Origin: Mesorhizobium sp. M2A.F.Ca.ET.046.03.2.1
Lineage (GTDB): Bacteria; Pseudomonadota; Alphaproteobacteria; Rhizobiales; Rhizobiaceae
Assembly (NCBI RefSeq): GCF_003952425.1
Contig: NZ_CP034449.1
Location: forward strand, 1,054,001 to 1,118,000
Direction of reading: 5' to 3'
Length of the DNA: 64,000 nt
The notes under the pieces are model-generated. The model had not been told where the DNA came from, did no database searches, and saw nothing but the letters and a program-made list of their open reading frames with translations. Both the position numbers and the translations under genes were made by a program. Shown here piece by piece: positions 18,149 through 26,699 of this stretch (within the stretch, counting starts at the first letter, position 1; each line of letters opens with the position of its first letter).

Positions 18149-19011
18149 TCACCCGCGATCCAATTGGCGCATTTCTGCGACATCGACACCGTGCGTGTCG
18201 AACCACCATTCCGGACTCTTGTCGGCATGCCGGTCGCGAAGCCGCACGTACTTGGCGCGAAGCCGCTTCTGGCGTTCGACCTCTTCCTCAAAGAAAGGGT
18301 GATCCAGCATGCCGCCCATTACGCAAATGCGGCGAAGCAGCTTTCGCAGAACGTATCCCTGCTCCTTGTTGCCAGGTCGATATCCGCTTTCAATCACCTT
18401 CATCGCTGTATCGCGCAACGTGGTGAGTGCGTTGTCAGCCGGGATGCCGTTGACGATCATGTCGAGGCGCTCAAGGCCGAAGCCGGCGTCGATGCAGGTC
18501 CCGAGCGGATTGACGATGTTTCCGATCTCGACCACACCCTTGTGGAACTCCGTGCAGTATCCACTGATACTGCCATCGCTCCACGTGCATTCCGAATCCG
18601 GGATAATCGGCACGCGCCCGCGATAGAGCGGGCTCCATTCGGTCAGTCGGTCCGGATGAATGGTCGCGTGATCTGGAACCAGCCCGAGCGTTTCCAGAAA
18701 CTCGAGCCAGAAATCTATTGCTTCGCCGACGGTCATCTCCCTGAAGGAGAAAAGGCCGAGCATGGTGAAATTGAGAAAGTGGGTTCCGTCTCCGATCTCG
18801 TCGAGGTCGCCCATGCGCAAGCATGCCTGGCTGTTGGCGACGGTTCCAATGTAGGAGGGATCCGAGAAGAACGATTTGTACTGCTGCATTCCAGCGCTGC
18901 AGAAAAGCGTGGTTTCGTCGTGCGGCTGTACGGATTCAAAACGTGTGAAATTGATGCCCTTTGAAAGGCAAAAGTCTTGATATCGCCGGATCAGGCGTCC
19001 CGCGGTGACAT
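18149..19011 (-). pseudogene. Stand-alone alanyl-tRNA-synthetase-like catalytic core, frameshifted near its start
   Basis: The protein matches only the class II catalytic core of AlaRS: TLFCSAGMQQYK (cf. LFTNAGMNQFK), LNFTMLGLFSF (motif 2 region), SISGYCTEFHKGVVEIGNIV, and CIDAGFGLERLDMI (motif 3). It ends about where the core ends, with no tRNA-binding, editing or C-Ala domain. AGGAGG at 19018-19023 precedes an ATG at 19011 by 6 bases, but that ATG opens a different frame that stops after six codons. Adding one base after codon 2 gives MSTAGRLIRRYQDF, a good AlaRS-like start, and 288 codons in total. So there is either a natural single-base deletion or a sequence error. If functional it might aminoacylate a carrier or small molecule rather than tRNA; this is inference. 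Confidence 0.72.
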
Positions 19012-19022
19012 AGGCAACCTCC

Positions 19023-19055
19023 TTAGCGGAGGCGGGTCAGGACTATGAATTGCAT
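19023..19055 (-). CDS. Ten-codon leader ORF (MQFIVLTRLR) ahead of the AlaRS-like gene
   Basis: AAGGAGA at 19061-19067 precedes this ATG with ideal spacing. The ORF ends in TAA overlapping the AGGAGG ribosome site of the AlaRS-like gene, so its translation would affect initiation downstream. It could be a coupling or attenuation leader, or the start of a gene removed by a deletion. It is too short for family assignment. Confidence 0.4.
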   Translation of the reverse strand: MQFIVLTRLR

Positions 19056-19162
19056 GCTTATCTCCTTTCTTGCTTCTTCTCTATTTGCTGGCACAACAGG
19101 TTGGAAAAACAACAGCGCCGCTCTCGCAGCGCTGGTGCCGATTACCTCCATGGAGCGAACGC

Positions 19163-19573
19163 TTAAGGGCGAAGAGCTTGCGGTTCATCCGCATCATCGA
19201 CGGCGCCATTGAGTATGTCCTTCACATGGACCAGCGCATTTCGAACCGCGGCCCCTCCGGCGTAGAAAGTAAGTTGCAGGATCGCTTCGACGATCTCCTC
19301 GCGGGTTGCGCCCGCCCTGAGCGCGGCTTGAGTATGCGCCCGCAATTGCGTGACGGTGTGTGTGACGCACGAAGCGATCACCACGAGTTCACGGGTGACG
19401 TAATCGAGACCGGGGCGGGTGGTGATGCCGCCAATGGCCCATTCTATAGACATGTCCGTGAAGTCCGGACAAAGGTCTTGCATGTCGCGCACAAGAGCCT
19501 CGCCGGCTCCGGCTCCGAACAGCCGCTCGAAATAAGCCAGCCCGCGCTGGCGTAGTTCGGGGTTGGAAATCAT
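19163..19573 (-). CDS. Carboxymuconolactone decarboxylase (CMD) family protein
   Basis: This 136-residue single-domain protein has the AhpD/CMD fold. The family block REL..I.S.V is visible as TRELVVIASCVTHTVTQLRAHTQAALRAGATREEIVEAI. It lacks a CxxC pair, so it resembles PcaC-type or uncharacterised CMD proteins rather than peroxidases. It is preceded by AGGAGA and lies between the AhpD-like gene and the AlaRS-like gene on the same strand. The substrate is unknown; gamma-carboxymuconolactone decarboxylation is not suggested because no protocatechuate genes are nearby. Confidence 0.85.
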   Translation of the reverse strand: MISNPELRQRGLAYFERLFGAGAGEALVRDMQDLCPDFTDMSIEWAIGGITTRPGLDYVTRELVVIASCVTHTVTQLRAHTQAALRAGATREEIVEAILQLTFYAGGAAVRNALVHVKDILNGAVDDADEPQALRP

Positions 19574-19713
19574 GGCTGGTCTCCTTTTTCATTCGAAGAG
19601 AAAGTTGGGCAATGATCGCCCACTCGGTCCATGCCGATCTTCATGTACGACTTGGCGCGGGCTGTTTTCACCGTCGCTGCGTATCTCACATCGACAGGGA
19701 CGATCGTGGCGCT

Positions 19714-20202
19714 TCATGTGCAACCCGTTGAGGCGTCGGAACACGTCTCCCCGGCTGCATGGAGAACCGATCGGAAGCCGATGGCGAGACGATCCCAGAG
19801 ATTGGTCGTGCCGACGAGCAAGGTCAGCTTGGCGAGTTCGTCGCGATCGAATTGTTCCCGAGCTTGCTGGTGGATGGCATCGGTCACGTGCGTCGTGGAC
19901 AGCACGGTCAGAGCCTCCGTCCAGGCGAGCGCGGCGCATTCGCGCGCCCTGAATGGCATTGCCGGATCACGCCAGGCGTGGAGCACGCGAAGCCGCTCTT
20001 CCGTCTCGCCATGCAAGCGGGCGTTGCGTATGTGCGAATGGATGCGGCAGGCACAGCCATTGATCTGGGAGGCACGCATCTTCACCAGCACGATCAGGCT
20101 CTGTTCGAAGCCGCAATTCTTGACCGCCTCTTCCAAGGTCCGGATCGCATTCACAGCATCGAAAGCGCTCTCCGCCGTCTGGAAGTCAAATCCCTGTTGC
20201 AT
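19714..20202 (-). CDS. AhpD-like carboxymuconolactone decarboxylase family protein with altered active-site cysteines
   Basis: The start at MQQGFDFQTAESAF (20202) follows GGAGG by 9 bases, giving 162 residues. The protein has the AhpD-core block LVKMRASQINGCACRIHSH. Typical members read QINGCAFCIDMH with a CxxC redox pair; here the aligned residues are C-A-C-R, so the second catalytic cysteine is Arg and a cysteine sits one position early. Peroxidase activity through a CxxC disulfide is therefore doubtful. It lies 55 bp after the efflux transporter gene on the same strand and is probably in the same transcript. Confidence 0.85.
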   Translation of the reverse strand: MQQGFDFQTAESAFDAVNAIRTLEEAVKNCGFEQSLIVLVKMRASQINGCACRIHSHIRNARLHGETEERLRVLHAWRDPAMPFRARECAALAWTEALTVLSTTHVTDAIHQQAREQFDRDELAKLTLLVGTTNLWDRLAIGFRSVLHAAGETCSDASTGCT

Positions 20203-20257
20203 GATTCTCATCCTCCGGTCGCCGGGTCGTCGGCACTCAATGCCGGTTTTCGACATC

Positions 20258-21868
20258 TCAGTGACCGCCGCCACCCTCGATCTTGCCCGGTTTCCGAAGC
20301 ATCAGGCTGGCGCCGAGTGCTGCCACCAGGGCTGCCCCGAGCAGGTAGAACATGTCGCTGAACGCCATGATATAGGCCTGCTTCTGCACAACTCTTGCGA
20401 TGGCGACGATGGCCTGGTGGGTCGCGGCGGAGCGATCGCTGATGCCATGGACCAGGAAATATCCAGTCAAACGGTCGATGCGCGCGCGGGTGCTTTGCTC
20501 GAACAGCGACACCGACTGAACCAGCACGTTCGAGTGGAATTGCTCGCGTTTCGTCAAAAACGTCTGGAGCATGGCTATGCCGGCGGCGCCGCCGAGATTT
20601 CGGATCATGTTGAAGAGCGCTGAGGCGGAGCCTGCATTCTCCTGCTCGATCCCGGCGGTAGCGATAGCGGAAAGCGGCACCATGACGAGGGCCTGACCAA
20701 AGGCCCTCACGGTGTTCGGCCAGAAAAGCTGGTCGGACGCGTAGGTCGCCGTCATCTCGATGTTCATGAAGTTGCTCGCCGCAAACAGCGCAAAGCCGAT
20801 GGCGACGATCATGCGCAGGTCAAAACGCTGCATCAGGCGGGGCACCAGAGGGATCAGCACCAATTGGGGCAAACCCGTCCAGGCCAGCACCATGCCGATC
20901 TGCTCGGCATTATAGCCCTGGATGCGCGCAAGGTAGACGGGGAGGATGAACACCGCGCCGTAAAGCGCTATTCCCAGCAGGAAGCTGGCCAGAATGGCGA
21001 AACCGAAATTCCAACGCGCGAGCAGCTTGAGGTTGAGCAAGGGCCTTTCGCTTCTCAGCTCGATCCACAGAAAGAGCGAAAGACTGACGGCGGCGATCAG
21101 CGACAGCCGCACGATGAAAGGTGAGCCGAACCAGTCGTCCTTGTTTCCTTCCTCAAGCACGGTCTGCAACGCCCCGAGCCCGATCGCCATTGTGGTGATC
21201 CCCGCCCAGTCACCCTGACGCAGCAGCGAGAGTTGCATTGGCGTCCTTTCGAGGGACCCCCACAGCATGGCGACCATAAGCGCACCGGGAACGAGATTGA
21301 CGTAGAAGATGTACTGCCAAGCCCAGTTCTCGGTGAGATAACCCCCGATCGTCGGTCCGATCGCCGGAGCAAAGGTCGCCGACAACGCAAACAGCGCGAA
21401 CCCGATCGGCTGCTTCGCCTTGGGCAGGAGAGTTATGGTGATGGTGAAAGCAACCGGGATCAGGACGCCCCCGCAAAAGCCCTGAAAGGCTCGCAGGACG
21501 ATCATTTCCTGCAGGTTTTGCGCGAAGGCGCAGGCGACGGAAAAAGCAAGAAACAAGATCGCGTTGGCCAGCAGATAGATACGGATCGAGCAGACCCGTG
21601 ACAGCCATCCGGTGAGCGGAATGACGACAATTTCCGCGACGAGATAGGCGGTCGATATCCAGCCTCCATCGTCGATACCGGCGCCTATGGCGCCTTGAAT
21701 GTCGGCGAGCGAAGCATTGACAATCTGGATATTGATTACCGCCATGAAGGCTCCAAGCGTCGAGCCGATGACCGCGACCCAGGATTTAAGAGATGCCGAC
21801 TGGCCCTCGAGCTGGGCTCGACTCGGCGTTTTTTCGCGTGCGGAGTGGGTGGTTAGAGTTGCAGGCAC
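20258..21868 (-). CDS. DHA2-family MFS multidrug efflux transporter (EmrB/QacA type)
   Basis: With GTG at 21868 (7 bases after AAGGAG) the protein has 536 residues and about 14 membrane segments. Motifs include ATFAPAIGPTIGGYL (motif C-like) and NIQIVNASLADIQGAIG in the first helix, typical of DHA2 drug:H+ antiporters. Its neighbour at 21962 is the membrane-fusion partner, so the pair should form an EmrAB-like tripartite pump with an outer-membrane channel encoded elsewhere. A TTG at 21904 is an alternative start without a ribosome site. Confidence 0.92.
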   Translation of the reverse strand: MPATLTTHSAREKTPSRAQLEGQSASLKSWVAVIGSTLGAFMAVINIQIVNASLADIQGAIGAGIDDGGWISTAYLVAEIVVIPLTGWLSRVCSIRIYLLANAILFLAFSVACAFAQNLQEMIVLRAFQGFCGGVLIPVAFTITITLLPKAKQPIGFALFALSATFAPAIGPTIGGYLTENWAWQYIFYVNLVPGALMVAMLWGSLERTPMQLSLLRQGDWAGITTMAIGLGALQTVLEEGNKDDWFGSPFIVRLSLIAAVSLSLFLWIELRSERPLLNLKLLARWNFGFAILASFLLGIALYGAVFILPVYLARIQGYNAEQIGMVLAWTGLPQLVLIPLVPRLMQRFDLRMIVAIGFALFAASNFMNIEMTATYASDQLFWPNTVRAFGQALVMVPLSAIATAGIEQENAGSASALFNMIRNLGGAAGIAMLQTFLTKREQFHSNVLVQSVSLFEQSTRARIDRLTGYFLVHGISDRSAATHQAIVAIARVVQKQAYIMAFSDMFYLLGAALVAALGASLMLRKPGKIEGGGGH

Positions 21869-21961
21869 GGTCGGACTCCTTGGTACTAGGGAACCAACAG
21901 GCAAAGATGTTGGACGGCGGCCGGCGAGCTGACGGGAGGGGGATCCGCTCAGCAGTGCCGA

Positions 21962-23110
21962 TCATCGGCTGACGATGATCCGGCGACCGCCGTCCAATTC
22001 GCGCTGTGCGGCGCGAAAGGCTGATTTCGTGTCGATAGTCGGTTCGACCGACATGCCGGCCCGAAGCAATCCGGCGAGCCCGCCGCCCTCGATCGCGATC
22101 TTCACCGGAATACGTTGGACTATCTTGGTGAAGTTGCCGGTGGCGTTATCGGGGGGCAGCAGGGCGAATTCGAGCCCGCTTGCTGGCGACAGGCTGTCGA
22201 CTTTCCCCCTGAGCGCCACACCGGGGAAGCCGTCGACTGCGAGTTCGACCGGCTGTCCGCTGCGCACATGGGCGAGTTGTGTCTCTTTGAAATTCGCCAC
22301 GACATAGACCGCATCCAGTGGAACCACAGCCATGAGTTGGGTTCCGGCCTGCACGTACTGGCCCACGCGAAGCGAGCGAGCCCCGACTGTGCCGTCGACC
22401 GGCGCGGTGATCACGGTGTAAGAGAGGTTGAGCTGCGCCTGGCGCAGCGCTGCGCGGCTGCGATCCGCTTCTGCGTAGGCCTTACCGCGCTCGCTCGCGA
22501 GCACGTCGATCGCCTTGCCTGCCGCAGCCAGCGCGGCGCGATCGCGCTGCAACTGGGCTTCGTTCTCGCCGAGCGCAGCCACAGCCTCCTGTGCCCTCTG
22601 GCCGGTGCCATACCCGCTGCTCAGCAAGGTCTTGTACCGATCGTTCTCCTGTCGCGCGAAAGTGAGCTTCGCTTGCGTCGCGGCGACATTCGCCCTTTGC
22701 TGTTCTATCACCGAATTCTGCAGGGCGATTTGAGCGTCCAGATTGCGCAGCGCTGCCTCCGCTGCTTCGACGTTGGCTTGCGCCTGGTCTAGCGCGGCCC
22801 TGGCATCGCGATCATCGATGCGGGCGAGGACCTGCCCTGCCCTGACGCGCGTGTTGTCCTCCACGAGCACCTGGGCGATGTAGCCAGAGGTCTTCGGAGC
22901 CACGATCGTATAGTCGGCCTTCACATAAGCATCGTCGGTCGATTCGAGGTACTGGCCAACTGTCCAGTAGTCATAACCGTAGGATGCCGCGGCGGCGAGG
23001 CCAGTCACCAGGCCCATCGCTATTGCAACTCGCTTGACGATCCGTCCTCGTGACCGCGGCGCTTCCCCTGCCTCGAGCTCCAGGATGGCTGGATTGACGG
23101 TTACGTTCAT
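21962..23110 (-). CDS. HlyD/EmrA-family membrane-fusion protein of an efflux pump
   Basis: This 382-residue periplasmic adaptor has one N-terminal membrane segment (IAMGLVTGLAAAASYGYDYW, about residues 29-48), a biotinyl-lipoyl half motif (VAPKTSGYIAQVLVEDNTRVRAGQVLARID), a long coiled-coil hairpin rich in Ala/Gln/Glu (about 95-215) and the second lipoyl half (VITAPVDGTVG). It is the first gene of the minus-strand run and is divergent from a LysR regulator 120 bp away, which probably controls it. Confidence 0.93.
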   Translation of the reverse strand: MNVTVNPAILELEAGEAPRSRGRIVKRVAIAMGLVTGLAAAASYGYDYWTVGQYLESTDDAYVKADYTIVAPKTSGYIAQVLVEDNTRVRAGQVLARIDDRDARAALDQAQANVEAAEAALRNLDAQIALQNSVIEQQRANVAATQAKLTFARQENDRYKTLLSSGYGTGQRAQEAVAALGENEAQLQRDRAALAAAGKAIDVLASERGKAYAEADRSRAALRQAQLNLSYTVITAPVDGTVGARSLRVGQYVQAGTQLMAVVPLDAVYVVANFKETQLAHVRSGQPVELAVDGFPGVALRGKVDSLSPASGLEFALLPPDNATGNFTKIVQRIPVKIAIEGGGLAGLLRAGMSVEPTIDTKSAFRAAQRELDGGRRIIVSR

Positions 23111-23231
23111 CGCGATCTCCTTTTCGGCGGGAGCATGGCCGGCTCACTCGAGGAGTATGCGTTAGCACCATGGATGTGATAATCAGCGGACTAATGGAAG
23201 GATCATCCATTGGCAGGGGACAATCCGCTCG

Positions 23232-24143
23232 ATGGACAGACTCACAAGCCTGATCGTGTTTGGCCGTGTTGTGGAATGCGGCGGATTTTCCGCGGCAGCC
23301 CGACGGCTCAACATGTCGACGACGATGGTCAGCAACCACGTCCAGGCGCTGGAAGACCGGCTAAACGTTCGACTTCTCAATCGCACGACCCGCAAGGTAA
23401 GTCTGACCGAGATCGGCCAAGCTTACTACCAGCGTTCCTCGCAGATCCTCGCCGACCTCGACGAGGCGGACCGCATCGCCAGGGCGCTCCAGGCAACGCC
23501 ACAAGGCAAGCTTCGCCTTCACTCCAGCATGAGCGTCGTTCGTTTCCTGGCCCCGGTCATTTCAGAGTTCGTTGATCTTTATCCGACCGTTTCGGTCGAT
23601 CTGACCGTCAGCGAAAGGATGGTCGACATGGTGGAGGAAGGGTTCGACCTGGCCATGCGTTCGTTGCCACTTCCTGATTCAAGCCTGATCGTGCGGCGAC
23701 TGACATCGTGGCGCAACATCGTCTGCGGCTCGCCTGCCTACTTCGAACGCAATGGGACGCCGCTTCATCCCGGTGACCTTGTACGTCACAATTGCATGCG
23801 CCATGCCTCGTACCCATTCGGTGATGAGTGGCGTTTCGAAGGCCCGGACGGCGAGACCGCGTCTGTTCGGATCAGTGGCAACCTGATCACCAACAGCCAG
23901 GAAACGCTTACGCGCCTCGCCATCGATGGTCGCGGCCTGTTCATACCGCCGCCCTTTATCGTGGCCGACGACCTCGGTTCAGGCCGCCTCGTCCGTGTAC
24001 TGGAGAACTATTCAGGGGTCGAGTTCGCGATCAACGCGTTCTATCCGCATCGTCACCATGTGTCGGCCAAGGTCAGAAGCTTCATCGACCTCCTGGCTGA
24101 GCGCTTTGCGGATCACCGCAGATGGATGGAGATGAACTACTGA
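23232..24143 (+). CDS. LysR-family transcriptional regulator next to efflux operon
   Basis: This 303-residue regulator opens MDRLTSLIVFGRVVECGGFSAAARRLNMSTTMVSNHVQALE, the winged-helix region of the CrgA/DmlR-like LysR subgroup, with RLLNRTTRKVSLTEIG as wing. The C-terminal half is the LysR substrate domain. It is divergent from the EmrA-like gene, the usual arrangement for a LysR activator of a pump operon. The inducer is unknown. Confidence 0.92.
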   Translation: MDRLTSLIVFGRVVECGGFSAAARRLNMSTTMVSNHVQALEDRLNVRLLNRTTRKVSLTEIGQAYYQRSSQILADLDEADRIARALQATPQGKLRLHSSMSVVRFLAPVISEFVDLYPTVSVDLTVSERMVDMVEEGFDLAMRSLPLPDSSLIVRRLTSWRNIVCGSPAYFERNGTPLHPGDLVRHNCMRHASYPFGDEWRFEGPDGETASVRISGNLITNSQETLTRLAIDGRGLFIPPPFIVADDLGSGRLVRVLENYSGVEFAINAFYPHRHHVSAKVRSFIDLLAERFADHRRWMEMNY

Positions 24144-24165
24144 GGCGTGTGCGATTGACAGGAAT

Positions 24166-24912
24166 TCATAGGAAGGGCCTCGCCAGCATTTCCGTGCCGA
24201 GGAGAAAGAGAAGGATCAAGAACCAGCGCCGGAAGATTTGGGCGCTGATGCGTCTTCTGATCATCTGACCGGCCCACATGCCGGCAAGCGCCGGAATAAT
24301 GGCAAGCCCAGATCCAACAAATTCGTCGATCCGGAAGGCACCCCGCCATGCAAGGCCGGCCGCCAGGGCAATAGTGGAAATGGTGAAGGAAAGGCCAAGC
24401 GCCTGCACGAGATCGTCCTTATCGAGATCGAGCGCGTGAAGGTAGGGCACGGCGGGGATGACCAGGACGCCGGTGCCTCCGGTAACCACGCCGGTCGCGA
24501 CGCCGATGACAGGCGAAAGCCAGGGTTCCAGCCTCGCGGGCACGCGAAGCTGACGAGAGATGAGGGTGTAACCGGTGTAGAGCACAAGGGCTCCCCCCAG
24601 CGCGCTCGTCGTGACGGCGGCGCTGCCGCTGGCCAGCAATGATGATCCGGCAATCGTTCCTGCTGCCAGCGCCAGCATCATCGGCCAGAGCCTGCGTGCA
24701 AGGACACCGATGCTTCGGCCTGCCAGAAGCTGCCAGACATTGGTCACGAACGAAGTAGCGATCAGCAGGTTGGCCGCGCTCAGCGGCGACGTTAGCGAAC
24801 CGAGCACCGCCATGGAAACCGTAGGTAGTCCCATGCCGGTGATACCCTTTACGGTGCCGGCGAGGAAGAAGGTCGCGGCTGCCGCGACGACGAGCAACGT
24901 GGAGTGATCCAT
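24166..24912 (-). CDS. TauE/SafE-family membrane transporter (sulfite or organosulfonate exporter type)
   Basis: The start at MDHSTLLVVAAAATFF (24912) gives 248 residues with about eight hydrophobic segments. The two family signatures are GTVKGITGMGLPT in the first half and VTGGTGVLVIPAVPYL in the second. Members export sulfite, sulfoacetate or related small anions. It is divergent from the disrupted LysR gene at 25011, which was presumably its regulator. The substrate is not predictable from sequence. Confidence 0.88.
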   Translation of the reverse strand: MDHSTLLVVAAAATFFLAGTVKGITGMGLPTVSMAVLGSLTSPLSAANLLIATSFVTNVWQLLAGRSIGVLARRLWPMMLALAAGTIAGSSLLASGSAAVTTSALGGALVLYTGYTLISRQLRVPARLEPWLSPVIGVATGVVTGGTGVLVIPAVPYLHALDLDKDDLVQALGLSFTISTIALAAGLAWRGAFRIDEFVGSGLAIIPALAGMWAGQMIRRRISAQIFRRWFLILLFLLGTEMLARPFL

Positions 24913-25010
24913 GGCGTTGGCGTAAAGTATTTGGCGACAGACACAATGCGGATGATCCGCTGTCAGGCTTCGGCTGGTCCGAAGGCTGGCTATCGGATAC
25001 CCTACCACCC

Positions 25011-25922
25011 GTGCGTTTCGATCTGACAGACCTTCGCCTGTTCCTGGCCGTCGTGGACGCGGCCAGCATTACTCAAGGCGCAGCGGACGTCGGGCTCTCG
25101 TTGTCCGCGGCCAGCGAGCGTCTGCGCGACATGGAAGCCGCTGGCCGGGTCAAGCTGCTTGAGCGCGGCCGCCGCGGCGTGTTGCCGACGCCAGCCGGTG
25201 AAGCGCTGGCACATCACGCCCGCCTCATTCAGCGTCAGATGGCGCAGATGCGCGGCGAACTCGGCAAGCACGCTAGCGCCTTGCGTTCGACCATCCGGCT
25301 TTGCGTGAACACCGCCACCTTCACCGAATTTCTGCCGGAACGGCTGGCATCATGGATGGCCGCGCGGCCATAAATCGATATCGAACTTAAAGAACGACAA
25401 AGCTTCGAGATCGTGAGGGCTGTCGCGGCCGGACTGGCGGAAATTGGCATCCTTTCGTCCGCAGTCGACACCGCCAACCTGCAACTGCGTCCCTTCGCCA
25501 TTGACCGCCTGGTCGTCGTGTTCTGGCGCGATAACGGTTTGGCAGCGCAGAAGCGCGTCGCCTTCGCCGATATCCTCGATCAGCACTTTGTTGGCTTGGC
25601 GGGTGGTGCCCTGCAGGATCACATCGATGCCCATGCGGCAAGGTTAGGCGTCAGGCTGAAGACGCGGGTGCGCATGCGCACCTTCGAAGGCATCTGCCAG
25701 ATGGCGGCGGCTGGCGTTGGTCTCGGCATCGTGCCTGAAACAGCAGCGCGCCGCTGCGCCAAGCCGGCAGGCATCGCGTTCGTTCCCCTTTCCGATGGAT
25801 GGACTAGACGTCGGCTGTCACTCTGTGTGCGCAATGAAGAGGAATTGACGGCGCCCGCGCGGGATCTCCTAGAGCATCTGACAAAGCCGGTCGGCACCAA
25901 GAGACGTTCCCTTGGACAATAG
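25011..25922 (+). pseudogene. LysR-family regulator interrupted by an in-frame TAA
   Basis: A GTG start at 25011 opens a normal LysR N terminus (RLFLAVVDAASITQGAADVG; LLERGRRGVLPTPAGEAL). Translation stops at TAA 25371-25373 after 120 codons, then the same frame continues directly with IDIELKERQSFEIVRAVAAG and the rest of the substrate domain to 25922. No indel is involved: one base change restores 303 codons. It is therefore a nonsense pseudogene or a base-call error. It sits divergent from the TauE-like exporter. Confidence 0.85.
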
Positions 25923-26098
25923 CATTCTGGAGCGGTGTTGAATCAGCGCGACTGACCGTGAGCACATTATCGCTCGCGCCGGATGATCTTTCCCAATCTT
26001 CGACGATTATCACGAGCCATCCGAAGATGCACCGTCTTCGCGAACGGGCGAGAACCTGTTCGTGAGCCAGGGCCACAATTCAACCTTAGGAGACTTCC

Positions 26099-26338
26099 AT
26101 GAAAAAGATCGCTCTTTACACCGCCGCGCTATTAGCCGTCAGCGGCAGCGCGTTCGCCGAAAACCCGAATGTCGGCGGTTCTGATATCAACGCGATCGCG
26201 AAGGCGCAGGTCGACAACGCCCATACCTCCTCGGTCCGGCACGACGCCGGCTACGCACTGCTCAATCCCGGCGCTAACGCAGCCACCTCTCAGGATCCGA
26301 TGGTCGAGCGGCGGCGGGATCTCTTCGGCAACCGCTGA
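26099..26338 (+). CDS. Small secreted protein of unknown function
   Basis: This 79-residue protein has a clean signal peptide: MKKIALYTAALLAVSGSAFA, with predicted cleavage before ENPNVGG. The mature part is about 59 residues, polar and without cysteines. TTAGGAGACTTCC precedes the ATG. It is probably periplasmic; no family is recognised. Confidence 0.7.
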   Translation: MKKIALYTAALLAVSGSAFAENPNVGGSDINAIAKAQVDNAHTSSVRHDAGYALLNPGANAATSQDPMVERRRDLFGNR

Positions 26339-26423
26339 ACACCGCGCTTGATGGTTCGAAACTCAAAGCGGCGGATCGTCCGTCGTTTCGACACCCGATT
26401 GGCGAGTGGCGGAAAGGAGAAAT

Positions 26424-26699
26424 ATGATGGATGCAAACTTCAACGTAGTCGCTTTCAGGCGGGCACGAACAAGCAACCCGCCGCTGGGTACCGAGGCGAA
26501 GGCAGGAGAAGTGCGGCCAATCCGGGGTGGCGTATGCAGCGCAATCGCTTCCCCGCGGTGTAAAGGGGAACTCCAGTGGATGCGATTGACGGGCCTTTCG
26601 GCAATAGCCAGCTTTTTCAAGGAGAAGTTATGGGTCAATTGGCCAAAACGTGCATTTCTATTTAGTTTTCCTAAAGAAAAGAGGAGGGTGCCACAATGA
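26424..26699 (+). CDS. Possible small protein translationally coupled to the GcvA-like regulator
   Basis: AAAGGAG precedes ATGATG at 26424, and the frame of 91 codons ends in a 4-base ATGA overlap with the LysR start at 26696. The product is basic (many Arg and Lys) and resembles no family I know. The signals support translation, but the composition is unremarkable and it may be only a leader ORF. Confidence 0.35.
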   Translation: MMDANFNVVAFRRARTSNPPLGTEAKAGEVRPIRGGVCSAIASPRCKGELQWMRLTGLSAIASFFKEKLWVNWPKRAFLFSFPKEKRRVPQ

